DNA of 58,538 nucleotides from Oscillospiraceae bacterium (GCA_021203045.1 JAJQBY010000105.1:1-58538); one strand, 5' to 3'. Positions 34,653 to 43,661 are shown, counted from the stretch's first letter. The notes: generated from the sequence alone by a model not told the origin. Numbers and translations are program-made.

Positions 34653-36584
34653 ATGGCAAACGAAAAAGCGCCGAGATCGGGCCCGGACCGCGGCCCACGG
34701 CCCGCGAGCATGAAGATCAGTAAGGATCAGATGCGCTCCCTTGGGCGGGCCATCGGCTATGTATTCAAAAACTATAAGGGCTGCTGCGCCATCGTGATCG
34801 TGTGCCTGGTGTGCACAGTGCTGTCCACCCTGGCCGGCACCCTGTTCATGCAGACCCTGATCGATGATTACATCACGCCCATGCTGTCAGCCGCCGTGCC
34901 GGACTTCGCACCCCTGGCTCAGGCCCTTCTGAAGCTGTGCGCCATACTCCTGTGCGGCGTCGCATGCTCCTATGCCTATAACCGCATCATGGTGAGCGTG
35001 ACCCAGGGAACACTCAAGCGCCTGCGCGTCGATATGTTCACCAACATGGAGTCCCTGCCCATCCGGTACTTTGACACCCACGCCCACGGGGATATCATGT
35101 CCGTCTATACGAACGACGTGGATACCCTCCGCCAGATGATAAGCCAGAGCCTGCCCCAGCTTCTGAACTCTGTTATTACGCTGGTATCGACCTTCGTCAG
35201 CATGATCGTTCTGAGCCCGGCCCTGACGGCGGTGTCCGTGTGCATGGTAGCGGTGATGCTGCTGGTCACCACAAAGCTCAGCAGCCGCTCCGGGGCCTAT
35301 TACGTCCAGCAGCAGAAGGACCTGGGCGCTGTCAACGGCTATATCGAGGAGATGATGGAGGGCCAGCGCGTCGTCAAGGTCTTCTGCCACGAGGAAAAGA
35401 GCCTGGAGCAGTTCAAGGAGCTGAACCACAAGCTGCGGGACAGCGCCAACAACGCCAACCGCATCGCCAATATCCTTATGCCCATCAACGCAAACCTGGG
35501 GAACATCAGCTATGTGCTGTGCGCCGTGGTAGGCGGCGTGCTGGCCCTGGGGGGCGGCGGGGCGCTTACCATCGGCACTCTGGTCTCCTTCCTGAGCCTG
35601 AATAAGAGCTTCACCCAGCCCATCACCCAGGTCAGCATGCAGCTGGGCAGCGTGGTCATGGCCGCCGCCGGCGCCGACAGGCTATTCGACCTGCGGGATG
35701 AGACCCCGGAAACGGACGAGGGCTATGTAGAGCTGGTGAACGCCGTGGAGCAGCCGGACGGCACCCTGACCGAGACTCCGGACAAGACCGGCGTCTGGGC
35801 CTGGAAGCACCGGCATCAGAGCACCGGCGAGACGGAATATATCAAGGTGGAGGGCGGCGTCACCTTCGACGGGGTGGACTTCGGCTATACGGAGGATAAG
35901 CCCGTCCTGCACGACATACATATCTATGCCACACCGGGCCAGAAGATCGCCTTCGTGGGCTCCACCGGCGCGGGCAAGACCACCATCACCAATCTGATAA
36001 ACCGGTTTTACGACATCCAGGACGGCAAGATACGCTACGACGGCATCAACATCAACAAGATAAGAAAGGCCGACCTGCGCCGCAGTCTGGGCATGGTGCT
36101 TCAGGACACCAATCTTTTCACCGGCACAGTTATGGACAACATCCGCTACGGACGGCTGGACGCCACGGATGAGGAGTGCATCGCCGCCGCGAAGCTGGCG
36201 AACGCTCACGGCTTCATCAAGCGCCTGCCTGACGGCTATCAGACCATGCTGACCGGCAACGGCAGCAACCTGAGCCAGGGCCAGCGCCAGCTGCTGTCCA
36301 TCGCCCGGGCCGCTGTGGCCGACCCGCCCGTGCTCATCCTGGACGAGGCCACCAGCTCCATAGACACCCGCACGGAGGCCCTGGTGCAGAAGGGCATGGA
36401 CGCCCTGATGAAGGGCCGCACCAGCTTTGTCATCGCCCACAGGCTCTCCACCGTGCGCAGCTCCGACTGCATCATGGTCATGGAGCAGGGCCGCATCATA
36501 GAGCGGGGCACCCACGACCAGCTCATGGAGAAGAAGGGCCGGTACTACCAGCTGTATACCGGCAACAGCATCGGCATGGAGTAA
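34653..36584 (+). CDS. ABC exporter half-transporter D (catalytic site intact)
   Basis: A 643-residue partner of half-transporter C. The N-terminus is basic and Pro-rich (EKAPRSGPDRGPRPASM), then come six membrane helices. An insertion of about 40 residues (around VELVNAVEQPDGTLTETPDK) precedes the nucleotide-binding domain. Walker A is GSTGAGKTT, Walker B is VLILDEATSSID with the catalytic Glu, and the H-loop is IAHRLS. The signature is LSQGQRQ rather than LSGGQ, complementing the degenerate Walker B of the other subunit. A terminator follows after 26 bases. Confidence 0.92.
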   Translation: MANEKAPRSGPDRGPRPASMKISKDQMRSLGRAIGYVFKNYKGCCAIVIVCLVCTVLSTLAGTLFMQTLIDDYITPMLSAAVPDFAPLAQALLKLCAILLCGVACSYAYNRIMVSVTQGTLKRLRVDMFTNMESLPIRYFDTHAHGDIMSVYTNDVDTLRQMISQSLPQLLNSVITLVSTFVSMIVLSPALTAVSVCMVAVMLLVTTKLSSRSGAYYVQQQKDLGAVNGYIEEMMEGQRVVKVFCHEEKSLEQFKELNHKLRDSANNANRIANILMPINANLGNISYVLCAVVGGVLALGGGGALTIGTLVSFLSLNKSFTQPITQVSMQLGSVVMAAAGADRLFDLRDETPETDEGYVELVNAVEQPDGTLTETPDKTGVWAWKHRHQSTGETEYIKVEGGVTFDGVDFGYTEDKPVLHDIHIYATPGQKIAFVGSTGAGKTTITNLINRFYDIQDGKIRYDGININKIRKADLRRSLGMVLQDTNLFTGTVMDNIRYGRLDATDEECIAAAKLANAHGFIKRLPDGYQTMLTGNGSNLSQGQRQLLSIARAAVADPPVLILDEATSSIDTRTEALVQKGMDALMKGRTSFVIAHRLSTVRSSDCIMVMEQGRIIERGTHDQLMEKKGRYYQLYTGNSIGME

Positions 36585-36610
36585 AGCCGCTCCAACCAAA
36601 AAAAGAAGAG

Positions 36611-36655
36611 CCGGGGACAGGCGTCCGCAAGGGATACGCCTGTCCCCGGTTTTTT
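36611..36655 (+). terminator. Terminator of the marR-exporter operon
   Basis: CCGGGGACAGGCGT (36611-36624) pairs with ACGCCTGTCCCCGG (36636-36649), then TTTTTT. It probably also serves blaR1 from the other side, given A-rich sequence at 36598-36605. Confidence 0.92.
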
Positions 36656-36671
36656 CAGATATTCCGTTGAC

Positions 36672-38387
36672 TTACCTGCCCGCCTGCTCCGCCGCAAGGC
36701 CCCTGGCCCAGCTCAGCACGGCGTCCACCATCTCCCAGCCGGTCATGCTCTCGCTGTATATCCGCATGGTCACGTCCCAGTCGCTGAGAATATACATCTC
36801 GTCCGTATCCGGCAGGAAGTACAGAGCGGCGTCCTCCCCCGTCAGGACAAGGGCGGCGGCGCTCTCGTCTATCTCCACCGAACCGTTTTCATAGGCCTCG
36901 AACAGGAAGCTGTCCGTTTTGAACAGCATCTCCTCCAAAGTCAGTCCTGTGACCTTCGAGGCGGGGACATAGTCCTCCGGGACGTTCACCTGCACGGATA
37001 CCGGGTCGTAAAACTGGCTGAACAGGCTGGACAGCGTATCCCAATAGGAATCCACCGCCGTCCCCAGGACGATCTCCCCCTCTCCCGCCAGAGAATAATC
37101 CTCCGGGTCCAAATCGTCCCCCAGGGCTTCCGGAATCTGGCTGGTGTTCAAAAATACATACATCCGCTCATCTATCCGGCCCACGAAATAATAACACTGC
37201 TCCGCCTCCTGCTCCGGGAACTGCAGCTCCACCAGGAAGGCCCACAGGCTGTCGTTTACCTGCTCCATGTCCCACACGGCGGCGGACTCCAGGAGAGGGA
37301 AGGCCTCCGTAAACGTCTGCTCGTCAAAGTCGTTATAAAACCATATATATTCATCCCACGCCTCCCCGCCGGTTTCCCAGGCGCTGAGGCACTCCATCAG
37401 ATAGTCGTAATACTCGTTCGACTCCTCCGCCTGGGCGTCATCCGACGCGCCGGAGAAGGTGCAGCCAACGGCCAGGGCCGCGATGCAAAGGGCCAGCGCC
37501 CCCAGGGCGGCGGAGGTCCTGGGCTTTTCGGCGATGCGCCGTATCCGCTCCGCGATGGCACCCCGGCTGCCGGTCATGGTGGTGGCGGAGGACAGAAGCC
37601 CCCTGGGGCTGGGGTCAACGGCGGTCATATCCAGTAGGGTCCGGCCATAGTCATAGCGGCGCTCCTCCCCCATGATCTTCACCGTGGCAGCGTCGCAGAA
37701 CAGCTCGCAGTCCCGGCGGGACAGGGCCGCCGCCAGCCACACGAAGGGGTCGAACCAATATACGATCAGGCACAGCACCCGCAGAGCCGTCCAGATATGG
37801 TCCCAATGCCGCCGGTGGGTCTGCTCATGGAGGATGACGGTTCTGGCCCGGGCCGGGTCGGAGGCCGCCTGCTCCGTGAGATAAATCACCGGGGGAAGCA
37901 GTCCATACAAACAGGGGGAAGGGATGCCCTCTGCCACATAGACCTGCGTCCCGCCAAAGCGGGAATAGGGCCGCCGGCTGCGGCGAAGCTGCCGGGCCAT
38001 GCGCCCGTTCACCCAGAGAAACCACGCGCACATCCATACAGACCCGGCCGCCCAGAGGATTTTTAAAAGCTGGCCCAGGGAAATGGCGGTATCCGCCGTC
38101 CCGCTGTCCGCCGTCTCTGTTTCCATCGTCTCCTGAACCGTCTGAGCCTGTGTCTCCCCTGACCCCAGGGGCAGGCTGGCTGCGACCTCCACCCGGGCCA
38201 CCGCCTCCGACGTGACGGAGGCCACGCCCACCGGACTTTCAAACCAGCTCACCGGCACCAGCAGCCGCACCAGCACCGCCAGCCACAGGGCATATTGCAG
38301 CCCCGGCCCTATCCGGCCCCGCAGGACCAGCCGCAGCAGGGCCAGCACCATAATCAGCACGGAGGAGGCGATCAATGTCTCAGTCAT
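36672..38387 (-). CDS. BlaR1/M56-family membrane metalloprotease
   Basis: A 571-residue protein with four N-terminal membrane helices interleaved with the M56 peptidase domain. The zinc motif is HEQTH (HExxH), followed by ELFCDAATVKIMGEERRYDYG. In BlaR1/MecR1 systems this protease is activated by an external signal and leads to loss of the BlaI repressor. Here the extracellular part after residue about 320 (behind VGCTFSG) is Glu/Asp-rich and does not look like the penicillin-binding sensor of BlaR1, so beta-lactam sensing is doubtful. It overlaps blaI by 8 bases and is translationally coupled to it. Confidence 0.88.
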   Translation of the reverse strand: MTETLIASSVLIMVLALLRLVLRGRIGPGLQYALWLAVLVRLLVPVSWFESPVGVASVTSEAVARVEVAASLPLGSGETQAQTVQETMETETADSGTADTAISLGQLLKILWAAGSVWMCAWFLWVNGRMARQLRRSRRPYSRFGGTQVYVAEGIPSPCLYGLLPPVIYLTEQAASDPARARTVILHEQTHRRHWDHIWTALRVLCLIVYWFDPFVWLAAALSRRDCELFCDAATVKIMGEERRYDYGRTLLDMTAVDPSPRGLLSSATTMTGSRGAIAERIRRIAEKPRTSAALGALALCIAALAVGCTFSGASDDAQAEESNEYYDYLMECLSAWETGGEAWDEYIWFYNDFDEQTFTEAFPLLESAAVWDMEQVNDSLWAFLVELQFPEQEAEQCYYFVGRIDERMYVFLNTSQIPEALGDDLDPEDYSLAGEGEIVLGTAVDSYWDTLSSLFSQFYDPVSVQVNVPEDYVPASKVTGLTLEEMLFKTDSFLFEAYENGSVEIDESAAALVLTGEDAALYFLPDTDEMYILSDWDVTMRIYSESMTGWEMVDAVLSWARGLAAEQAGR

Positions 38388-38763
38388 GGCTCTCCTCCTC
38401 CGCCTTTTTCAGCAGGGCATAAAGCTCGTCGATCTCCTCCGCCGTCAGGCGCTTCCGCTCCAGCAGGGAGGTCATCAGAAGTCCGGCGCTGCCGTGATAT
38501 ACCTTCTCCAGCAGCCCGTCCGTCTCCCGGCCTGCGGCCTGCTCCCTGGTGACGGCGGGATAGACCTTTTTGGCCCGGCCTCCGTCCGATTCATAGCGGA
38601 GCAGGCCCTTGGCCTCCATCCGGGTCACCATGGTGGTGACGGTGCTTTTGGCCCAGCCCGTCCGCTCCCCCATGGCCCGGACGATCTCCATCACCGTCCG
38701 GGGGGCGGCTTCCCACAGAAGCTCCATGATTTTCCACTCTCCGGCGTATATCTGCTTATCCAT
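38380..38763 (-). CDS. BlaI/MecI-family transcriptional repressor
   Basis: A 127-residue winged-helix repressor: YAGEWKIMELLWEAAPRTVM, then AKSTVTTMVTRMEAKGLL and the wing YESDGGRAKKVYPAV. The C-terminal helices form the dimer, where the coupled protease usually triggers cleavage. The start is ATG 38763 (MDKQIYAGEW), behind AAAGGAGC; the longer upstream frame would run across the promoter. The operator dyad at 38809-38838 overlaps the -10 of its own promoter, so the pair is autorepressed. Targets other than this operon are not apparent in the window. Confidence 0.9.
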   Translation of the reverse strand: MDKQIYAGEWKIMELLWEAAPRTVMEIVRAMGERTGWAKSTVTTMVTRMEAKGLLRYESDGGRAKKVYPAVTREQAAGRETDGLLEKVYHGSAGLLMTSLLERKRLTAEEIDELYALLKKAEEESHD

Positions 38764-38789
38764 ACAAAAGCTCCTTTCCCGGAAAGTCT

Positions 38790-38807
38790 CAGCAGTGCGC
38801 ACTACTG
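38790..38807. promoter_or_regulatory. Second dyad downstream of the blaI promoter
   Basis: CAGCAGTGCGCACTACTG, an 18-bp palindrome with one mismatched pair. It is next to the main operator and inside the predicted 5' leader. Confidence 0.4.
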
Positions 38808-38808
38808 T

Positions 38809-38838
38809 TGTAGACCAACTATAGCATATTGGACTACA
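38809..38838. promoter_or_regulatory. BlaI operator dyad
   Basis: TGTAGACCAA (38809-38818) and TTGGACTACA (38829-38838) are inverted, with one mismatch and a 10-bp spacer. The TACA/TGTA ends match the BlaI/MecI operator style, and the dyad covers the -10 element. Confidence 0.75.
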
Positions 38839-38846
38839 CTTGTCAA
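38818..38846 (-). promoter_or_regulatory. blaI-blaR1 promoter
   Basis: On the - strand: TTGACA (38841-38846), 17-bp spacer, TATAGT (38818-38823). Confidence 0.8.
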
Positions 38847-38899
38847 CCAATTTTGCAAAAAAATCCGCGTCAAGGCCGAAGCCCTGACGCGGCCTTTTT

Positions 38900-40189
38900 T
38901 TACGCCGCATCCATTACCGTTCCCATAAATATCGGGGTGTTGGTCCCGCAGTCTATGAGAAGATATACAAACGGCCGGTTGAGATAGACGGTTTTGGTCT
39001 CCTCCGGGGCTTCCAGGGCGGTTTCCGCCACCATCTCCACCACAGTGGCAGCCCCGGCCTGGGTGCCTCGCTCGTCCACGGCGATATAGGTCTTGTGGAG
39101 CACCCGGGATATGCAGATGTTGCCGTCCTCATATTCCCCCAGGAGGGAGAAGTCGGCCAGGTCAATATCGAAAGCGTCCGTCATACCCATAGCAGCCAGG
39201 GCCTCGCTCAGCTCGGCACTGTATTCGCTGGTGAATTTTGGAATCGCCGCCTCCACAGTGATATCCTGGGCGTTCTCCAGCAGGGCGGTCAGGCCCGCTC
39301 CCGTCAGGGAGGCCACATAGTCGGCCACCGTGACCCCTTCATTGGGCAGCAGGGCCACAAAGGCATAGGCCCCATCCTTATAATATTTAATGAAGCCGGT
39401 GGCGTTTTCGTCCTCCAGATACACGGACTCCTCGGAATACATCAGCTCCGCCTCCCGCACTGTGCCGTCCTCCAGGGTGAAATCGCCGGAGCGCACCTCA
39501 TTTTCCTTATAAATGGTCTGCCACTGGGCATCGAAGGCCAGGGCGTTCACCAGATACATCACCGCGTCGTCGGAGATTTTATCCAGAATATCCTCCACCA
39601 TGCCGTCGGTGTGCTCGCTGACGTAAGAGTTTATCTCCTCAAGGGTCCCCTGGTCGAAGGGGGCCTGATAGATATCCGCGTTATAATAATTCGCGTTCGT
39701 CTGCAAAAATTCCTGCCGGACGGTCAGGCGCTCGTCCTCCCGGAACCAAATGGCGTTAGCCGCCGTCAGCTTATAGTCCTCCCCGCTGGGAAGATTCTCC
39801 ATATAGGCGGAGAGATAGGGGTTCAGGGTCTCCATGGATACCCCGAACACGGCCTCCATCTGGGCAAGGGTATTCTCCGCCGCGCCGTTTGCGGTCATGG
39901 CCAGGGCATACAGCACGGAGACAGGCGATACCAGCGTGTTATCCCCCGCCTGGGCGCACTGCTGAAACAGGCGCACGGCGAAATCCGTCACCGCCTGGGC
40001 CGCGTCCTCTGTTCCGGCGGTGCTGTCCGCGGCCTCTGTGACCATCGGCTCGGCAGTACTGTCCGCGGCCTCTGTGGCCATCGGCTCGGGAGCCACGTCC
40101 TCCATCAGGTCCGCAGCCTGGGTCCTGGCCCCGCATCCGGTCAGCGCCAGCGCCAGGAGCAGAAGCAGGGCAGTCAGTCGCATTTTCAT
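38900..40189 (-). CDS. Serpin-family lipoprotein
   Basis: A 429-residue bacterial serpin (serine or cysteine protease inhibitor) anchored as a lipoprotein. The signal peptide MKMRLTALLLLLALALTGC lipidates Cys19. The start is ATG 40189, with AAAGGAGG ahead at 40200-40207; the longer frame contains that site. A linker with two 12-residue repeats (TEAADSTAEPM type) precedes the serpin body. Family landmarks are NTLVSPVSVLYALAMTANGA, the hinge GTQAGAATVVEM and the terminal signature LNRPFVYLLID..PIFMGTV. The reactive loop lies between the hinge and LNRPF, so protease specificity could be tested there. Gut bacteria use such proteins against host or microbial proteases (inference). Confidence 0.92.
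   Translation of the reverse strand: MKMRLTALLLLLALALTGCGARTQAADLMEDVAPEPMATEAADSTAEPMVTEAADSTAGTEDAAQAVTDFAVRLFQQCAQAGDNTLVSPVSVLYALAMTANGAAENTLAQMEAVFGVSMETLNPYLSAYMENLPSGEDYKLTAANAIWFREDERLTVRQEFLQTNANYYNADIYQAPFDQGTLEEINSYVSEHTDGMVEDILDKISDDAVMYLVNALAFDAQWQTIYKENEVRSGDFTLEDGTVREAELMYSEESVYLEDENATGFIKYYKDGAYAFVALLPNEGVTVADYVASLTGAGLTALLENAQDITVEAAIPKFTSEYSAELSEALAAMGMTDAFDIDLADFSLLGEYEDGNICISRVLHKTYIAVDERGTQAGAATVVEMVAETALEAPEETKTVYLNRPFVYLLIDCGTNTPIFMGTVMDAA
40023..40094 (-). repeat. 36-bp tandem repeat in the serpin linker
   Basis: Two near-identical 36-bp units (40023-40058 and 40059-40094) encode the repeated 12-residue linker segment. This in-frame unit can change copy number without breaking the gene. 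Confidence 0.75.
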
Positions 40190-40265
40190 AGGAAAGAGCC
40201 TCCTTTTTCGTTTTGTCATCTCATAAGACGGAAAAAAGGCAAAAAGGTTCCCGGCCCCGGAAAAA

Positions 40266-41210
40266 TTATCCCATCACACGGAGCCAGTTGTTATAAAACA
40301 GATCCTCCAGCACACTCTCCTCATAGCCCCGGGCGGCCAGAGCGTTCCAGAGAAGATGGATGTCCTGGGCCCCCCTCATGTTCCCGGCAGCGGCGTCGCA
40401 GCCGTCCCAGTCGGCTCCCAGGGCCAGGGTCTTCGCCCCGTCCAGCTCCATGAAATGCTCCACATGGCGGAGGATATCGTCCATGCTGTACGCTCCGCCC
40501 ACAAAGTCCAGCCAGAAATTCAGTCCGGCCACCCCGCCGCTGTCCCGGATGACGATGAACATATCGTCCGTCAGGTTCCGGCTGTGGGGGCAGACGGCCC
40601 GGGCGTTGGAGTGGCTGGCTATCAGCGGCTGCGACCCCAGCCGCTCCAGGTCCCAGAAGCCCTGATCGGACAGATGGGACACATCCAGCAGTATGCCCAG
40701 CTCGTTGGCCCGGCGGACGAATTCCTTCCCCAAGGGGCCAAGGCCCCGGGCCGCCTCGTCCCGATGGGAGCCGGAGAGATAATTGGCGTGGTTCCAGGTG
40801 ATGTTCACAAGCTTCACCCCCCACTGGGCGGCGATGTCCAGCCGTCCCGGGTCGCAGCCCAGCAGCTCGCCCCCCTCGATGGACAGCAGCGCGGCTACCT
40901 TTCCCTCATCGTTGGCGGCCTGTATCTCCGCCCCGGAGCGGCAGGGCATGGCGATGTCCCGGTTTTTTTCCAGCTCCGAGACGAACACCTCCCGCTGGCG
41001 GCAGCATTCATCAAACAGCGTCCCCGGCGGGAATTTATCCCAGTCCGCGAAGATGGCGAACACCTGGGCCGCCTTTTTGAACCCGGTCAGACGGTTCAGG
41101 TCGAGCATCCCGTCGTTTGACCGCAGGCCGACTCCCCTGTTGGCGCAGCGGCTGATCGTATCGCAGTGGCCGTCAAAATAGGGTATCTCTCCTGCAGAAA
41201 AGCGTTTCAT
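40266..41210 (-). CDS. Membrane dipeptidase (peptidase M19)
   Basis: A 314-residue renal-dipeptidase-type metalloenzyme that hydrolyses dipeptides, in some members including D-amino-acid or beta-lactam-like substrates. Zinc ligands are His15 and Asp17 (FDGHCDT), the bridging Glu of LLSIEGGEL, the His of DVSHLSD and of ASHSNAR, and a final Asp in GADWDG. The start is ATG 41210 (MKRFSAGE), about 10 bases behind GGAGGGAGGAA. Upstream in-frame Met codons lack a ribosome site. No signal peptide is visible, so it is cytoplasmic. It follows the serpin's region on the same strand but with separate signals. Confidence 0.9.
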   Translation of the reverse strand: MKRFSAGEIPYFDGHCDTISRCANRGVGLRSNDGMLDLNRLTGFKKAAQVFAIFADWDKFPPGTLFDECCRQREVFVSELEKNRDIAMPCRSGAEIQAANDEGKVAALLSIEGGELLGCDPGRLDIAAQWGVKLVNITWNHANYLSGSHRDEAARGLGPLGKEFVRRANELGILLDVSHLSDQGFWDLERLGSQPLIASHSNARAVCPHSRNLTDDMFIVIRDSGGVAGLNFWLDFVGGAYSMDDILRHVEHFMELDGAKTLALGADWDGCDAAAGNMRGAQDIHLLWNALAARGYEESVLEDLFYNNWLRVMG

Positions 41211-41310
41211 ATTGAACAATTCCTCCCTCCTAATCCTCATAGGCAGTATATCAAACTGACGATTTTCCGTCAACGGCGGATAGCCCCTTTTCTTTTTGCG
41301 GATTTCCTGT

Positions 41311-41316
41311 TATAAT
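41311..41316 (+). promoter_or_regulatory. -10 element upstream of the enoate reductase
   Basis: TATAAT preceded by TGT (extended -10), about 60 bp before the ATG at 41376. No convincing -35 is present. Confidence 0.5.
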
Positions 41317-41375
41317 GTCTATGAGTGAACGTCATAAAATAAATTACCTGCATTGATTTAGGAGGACACGATGAT

Positions 41376-43391
41376 ATGAGCGCACCGAAGTACCCATACC
41401 TGTTTGAACCGCTGAAGATCCGGGGCTTCACCCTGAAGAACCGGCTGGAGGCGTCCAACTCCCTGCCCCACTTTCTCCAGGGACCGGAGCCGTATCCGGC
41501 GGAGAGCGTTATCGCCCACTACTGCAACAAGGCCCGCAGCGCCGGTATCGTCACCTGCATGGGCATCAACAACTTCACCCGGGGCAAGCAGCTGCCCATG
41601 GATATGGACTTCGGCCACTTCCCGGATTTCGATCTCTATGACACCAACTGCCAGAACTATCTGCTCCAGCTGTCGGACAATATCCACTACTATGACTCCA
41701 TCGCCTGCATGGCGATCTTCGTCGGCCCGCCCTCTGCCTATCCTCTGATGGTCCCCAAGGGCAACCAGGCCCACGCTTCCGCATTTGAGCAGACAAAGTC
41801 TCTCAACGCCCCGCCCCCGGCGGAATTTGACATCGAGCTGATTCCCGGCCACGACCCGGTGGAGTCCTATACCGAGGAGCAGCTGGAAAAGATCGCCCAG
41901 TCCTATGCGGAGCAGGCCGGTATCCTTCAGGTGCTGGGCTTCGATATGCTGTCCATCCATATGTGCTACCGGGCCAACCTCCCCGCACAGTTCTTCTCCC
42001 CCATCACCAACCACCCAACCCATAAGTTTGGCGGCAGCCTCGAAAACCCTATGCGCTTCCCCCTGATGTGCCTGGAGCGGGTGCGCCAGAAGGTGGGCAA
42101 GAACTTCCTGGTGGAGATCGAGTGGAGCGCCGTGGACGGGCCGGACGGCTTCTCCATCGAGGACAGCGCCGCCTTCCTGAATGAGGCCAAGAAATACATA
42201 GACATCGTCCAGCTCCGCACCGATGAGGTGGACGCGGCCCATCCCACCAGCTTCAACCTGGAGGAGACCCCCTTCCTGAAATACGGCGAATACATGAAGC
42301 AGCACGTCCCCGGCCTGGTCATCGGGGTCATCGGCGGCTTCCACTATCCCGACACCTGCGAGAAGGCCCTGGCCGACGGAAAGGCCGATCTGATCTGCGC
42401 CGCCCGCGCCTTCGTCTCCAACCCCAACTACGGCGACCTGCTCCAGGCCGGCCGGGCGGACGATATCGTCCCCTGCCTGCGGTGCAACAAGTGCCACGGC
42501 CGGGGCGAGCACGACCCCTTCGTGTCCGTCTGCTCCGTGAACCCCATGGTGGGCCTGGAGCACCGGCTGGGCCAGCTGGTGCAGAAGCCCACCCGCTCCA
42601 AGAAGGTAGCCGTCATCGGCGGCGGCCCCGCCGGCATGCGCTGCGCCCTGTATCTCAAGGAGCGGGGCCATACCCCTGTGCTGTATGAGGCGCTGCCCGT
42701 CCTGGGCGGCCAGATCGTCCATGCGGACTATGCCGACTTCAAGTGGACCCTGCGGGACTATAAAAACTGGCTGATCTATCAGCTGGACAAGCAGGGCATC
42801 GAATACCATGTGAACACCAAGGCCACCCCGGAGATGATCGCCGCGGCAGAGTTCGACGCCGTGGTGGTGGCAAACGGCGCGGAGATGCTAACCCTGCCCA
42901 TTCCCGGCGCGGACAAGGATAAGCTGGTCTACGCCCTGGAGGCCTTCGCCCATCCCGAAAAGCTGGGTGAGCGTGTCGTGGTCATCGGCGGCGGCGAGGT
43001 AGGCGTGGAGACCGCCCTTTACATCGCCAAGAAGGGCCACCACACCACCGTCGTGGAGATGCGGGATCAGCTCTCCGCCGACTCCACCGCCATCCACTAT
43101 TACTCCATGTTCAAGGAGGCCTGGGAGGCGGAGCCCAACTTCCATGGCATCACCGGCGTAAAGGTAGCCGCCATCGGCCCGGATTCCGTGTCCTATACGG
43201 ATAAGGAGGGCGCGACGCACTCCATCCCCGCCGATTCTGTGGTCATGTGCGCCGGCCGCGTGCCCCGTCAGGACGAGGCCCTGGCCTTCTACGGCGCCGC
43301 TCCGGAGTTCTATATGATCGGCGACTGCAAGAAGCCCGCCTCCGTGCAGCAGCTGAACCGGCACGCCTGGAGCGTTGCGAACAGGATATAA
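41376..43391 (+). CDS. NADH:flavin oxidoreductase / 2-enoate reductase family (BaiCD/BaiH-like architecture)
   Basis: A 671-residue three-part flavoenzyme. An old-yellow-enzyme barrel (about 1-365) is followed by an iron-sulfur segment with CLRCNKC and CSVNP. A FAD/NAD-binding module then contains VAVIGGGPAGMRCA near residue 414 and VVVIGGGEVGVETA. The barrel motif that normally reads HxxHGYL is IHMCYRANLPAQFFSP here, so an active-site residue differs. Relatives reduce activated C=C bonds of cinnamate, bile acid intermediates, steroids or isoflavones; the substrate cannot be assigned. AGGAGG (41360-41365) sets the start at 41376. No operon partner. Confidence 0.88.
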   Translation: MSAPKYPYLFEPLKIRGFTLKNRLEASNSLPHFLQGPEPYPAESVIAHYCNKARSAGIVTCMGINNFTRGKQLPMDMDFGHFPDFDLYDTNCQNYLLQLSDNIHYYDSIACMAIFVGPPSAYPLMVPKGNQAHASAFEQTKSLNAPPPAEFDIELIPGHDPVESYTEEQLEKIAQSYAEQAGILQVLGFDMLSIHMCYRANLPAQFFSPITNHPTHKFGGSLENPMRFPLMCLERVRQKVGKNFLVEIEWSAVDGPDGFSIEDSAAFLNEAKKYIDIVQLRTDEVDAAHPTSFNLEETPFLKYGEYMKQHVPGLVIGVIGGFHYPDTCEKALADGKADLICAARAFVSNPNYGDLLQAGRADDIVPCLRCNKCHGRGEHDPFVSVCSVNPMVGLEHRLGQLVQKPTRSKKVAVIGGGPAGMRCALYLKERGHTPVLYEALPVLGGQIVHADYADFKWTLRDYKNWLIYQLDKQGIEYHVNTKATPEMIAAAEFDAVVVANGAEMLTLPIPGADKDKLVYALEAFAHPEKLGERVVVIGGGEVGVETALYIAKKGHHTTVVEMRDQLSADSTAIHYYSMFKEAWEAEPNFHGITGVKVAAIGPDSVSYTDKEGATHSIPADSVVMCAGRVPRQDEALAFYGAAPEFYMIGDCKKPASVQQLNRHAWSVANRI

Positions 43392-43392
43392 A

Positions 43393-43504
43393 ATACCGAC
43401 TGCGGCAGGTCTTTTTCCGCCATGCCGCGCTGCGCCTCCTCGACGTACCACGGTACGCCTTCGTCGGCACATCACGACCTGACGAAAAAATCCCTCTCCC
43501 TGCA
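43393..43504 (+). repeat. Dispersed repeat family 2, copy A
   Basis: It begins TACCGACTGCGGCAGGTC and ends AAAAATCCCTCTCCCTGCA. In the middle lies a hairpin CGTACC-AC-GGTACG (43444-43457), and the outer ends are partly complementary (TTTTTCCG.. and ..CGAAAAAA). It shares order and motifs with copy B at 49695-49803. No gene is seen in the 270-base gap 43392-43661 apart from this element. Confidence 0.75.
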
Positions 43505-43661
43505 TGGACTGACTTCCCCATTTGGTCCGTCCGGCGCACCTTATTCTGCGTTTTGTATAGCGCGGGGCTTTTGGACTTATACAAATCACACAAATAGGCG
43601 GGTTTTTTGGCCCGCCTATTTTTCATTGCATTTCTCATCATAAGAAATTATAATAGCAGAC

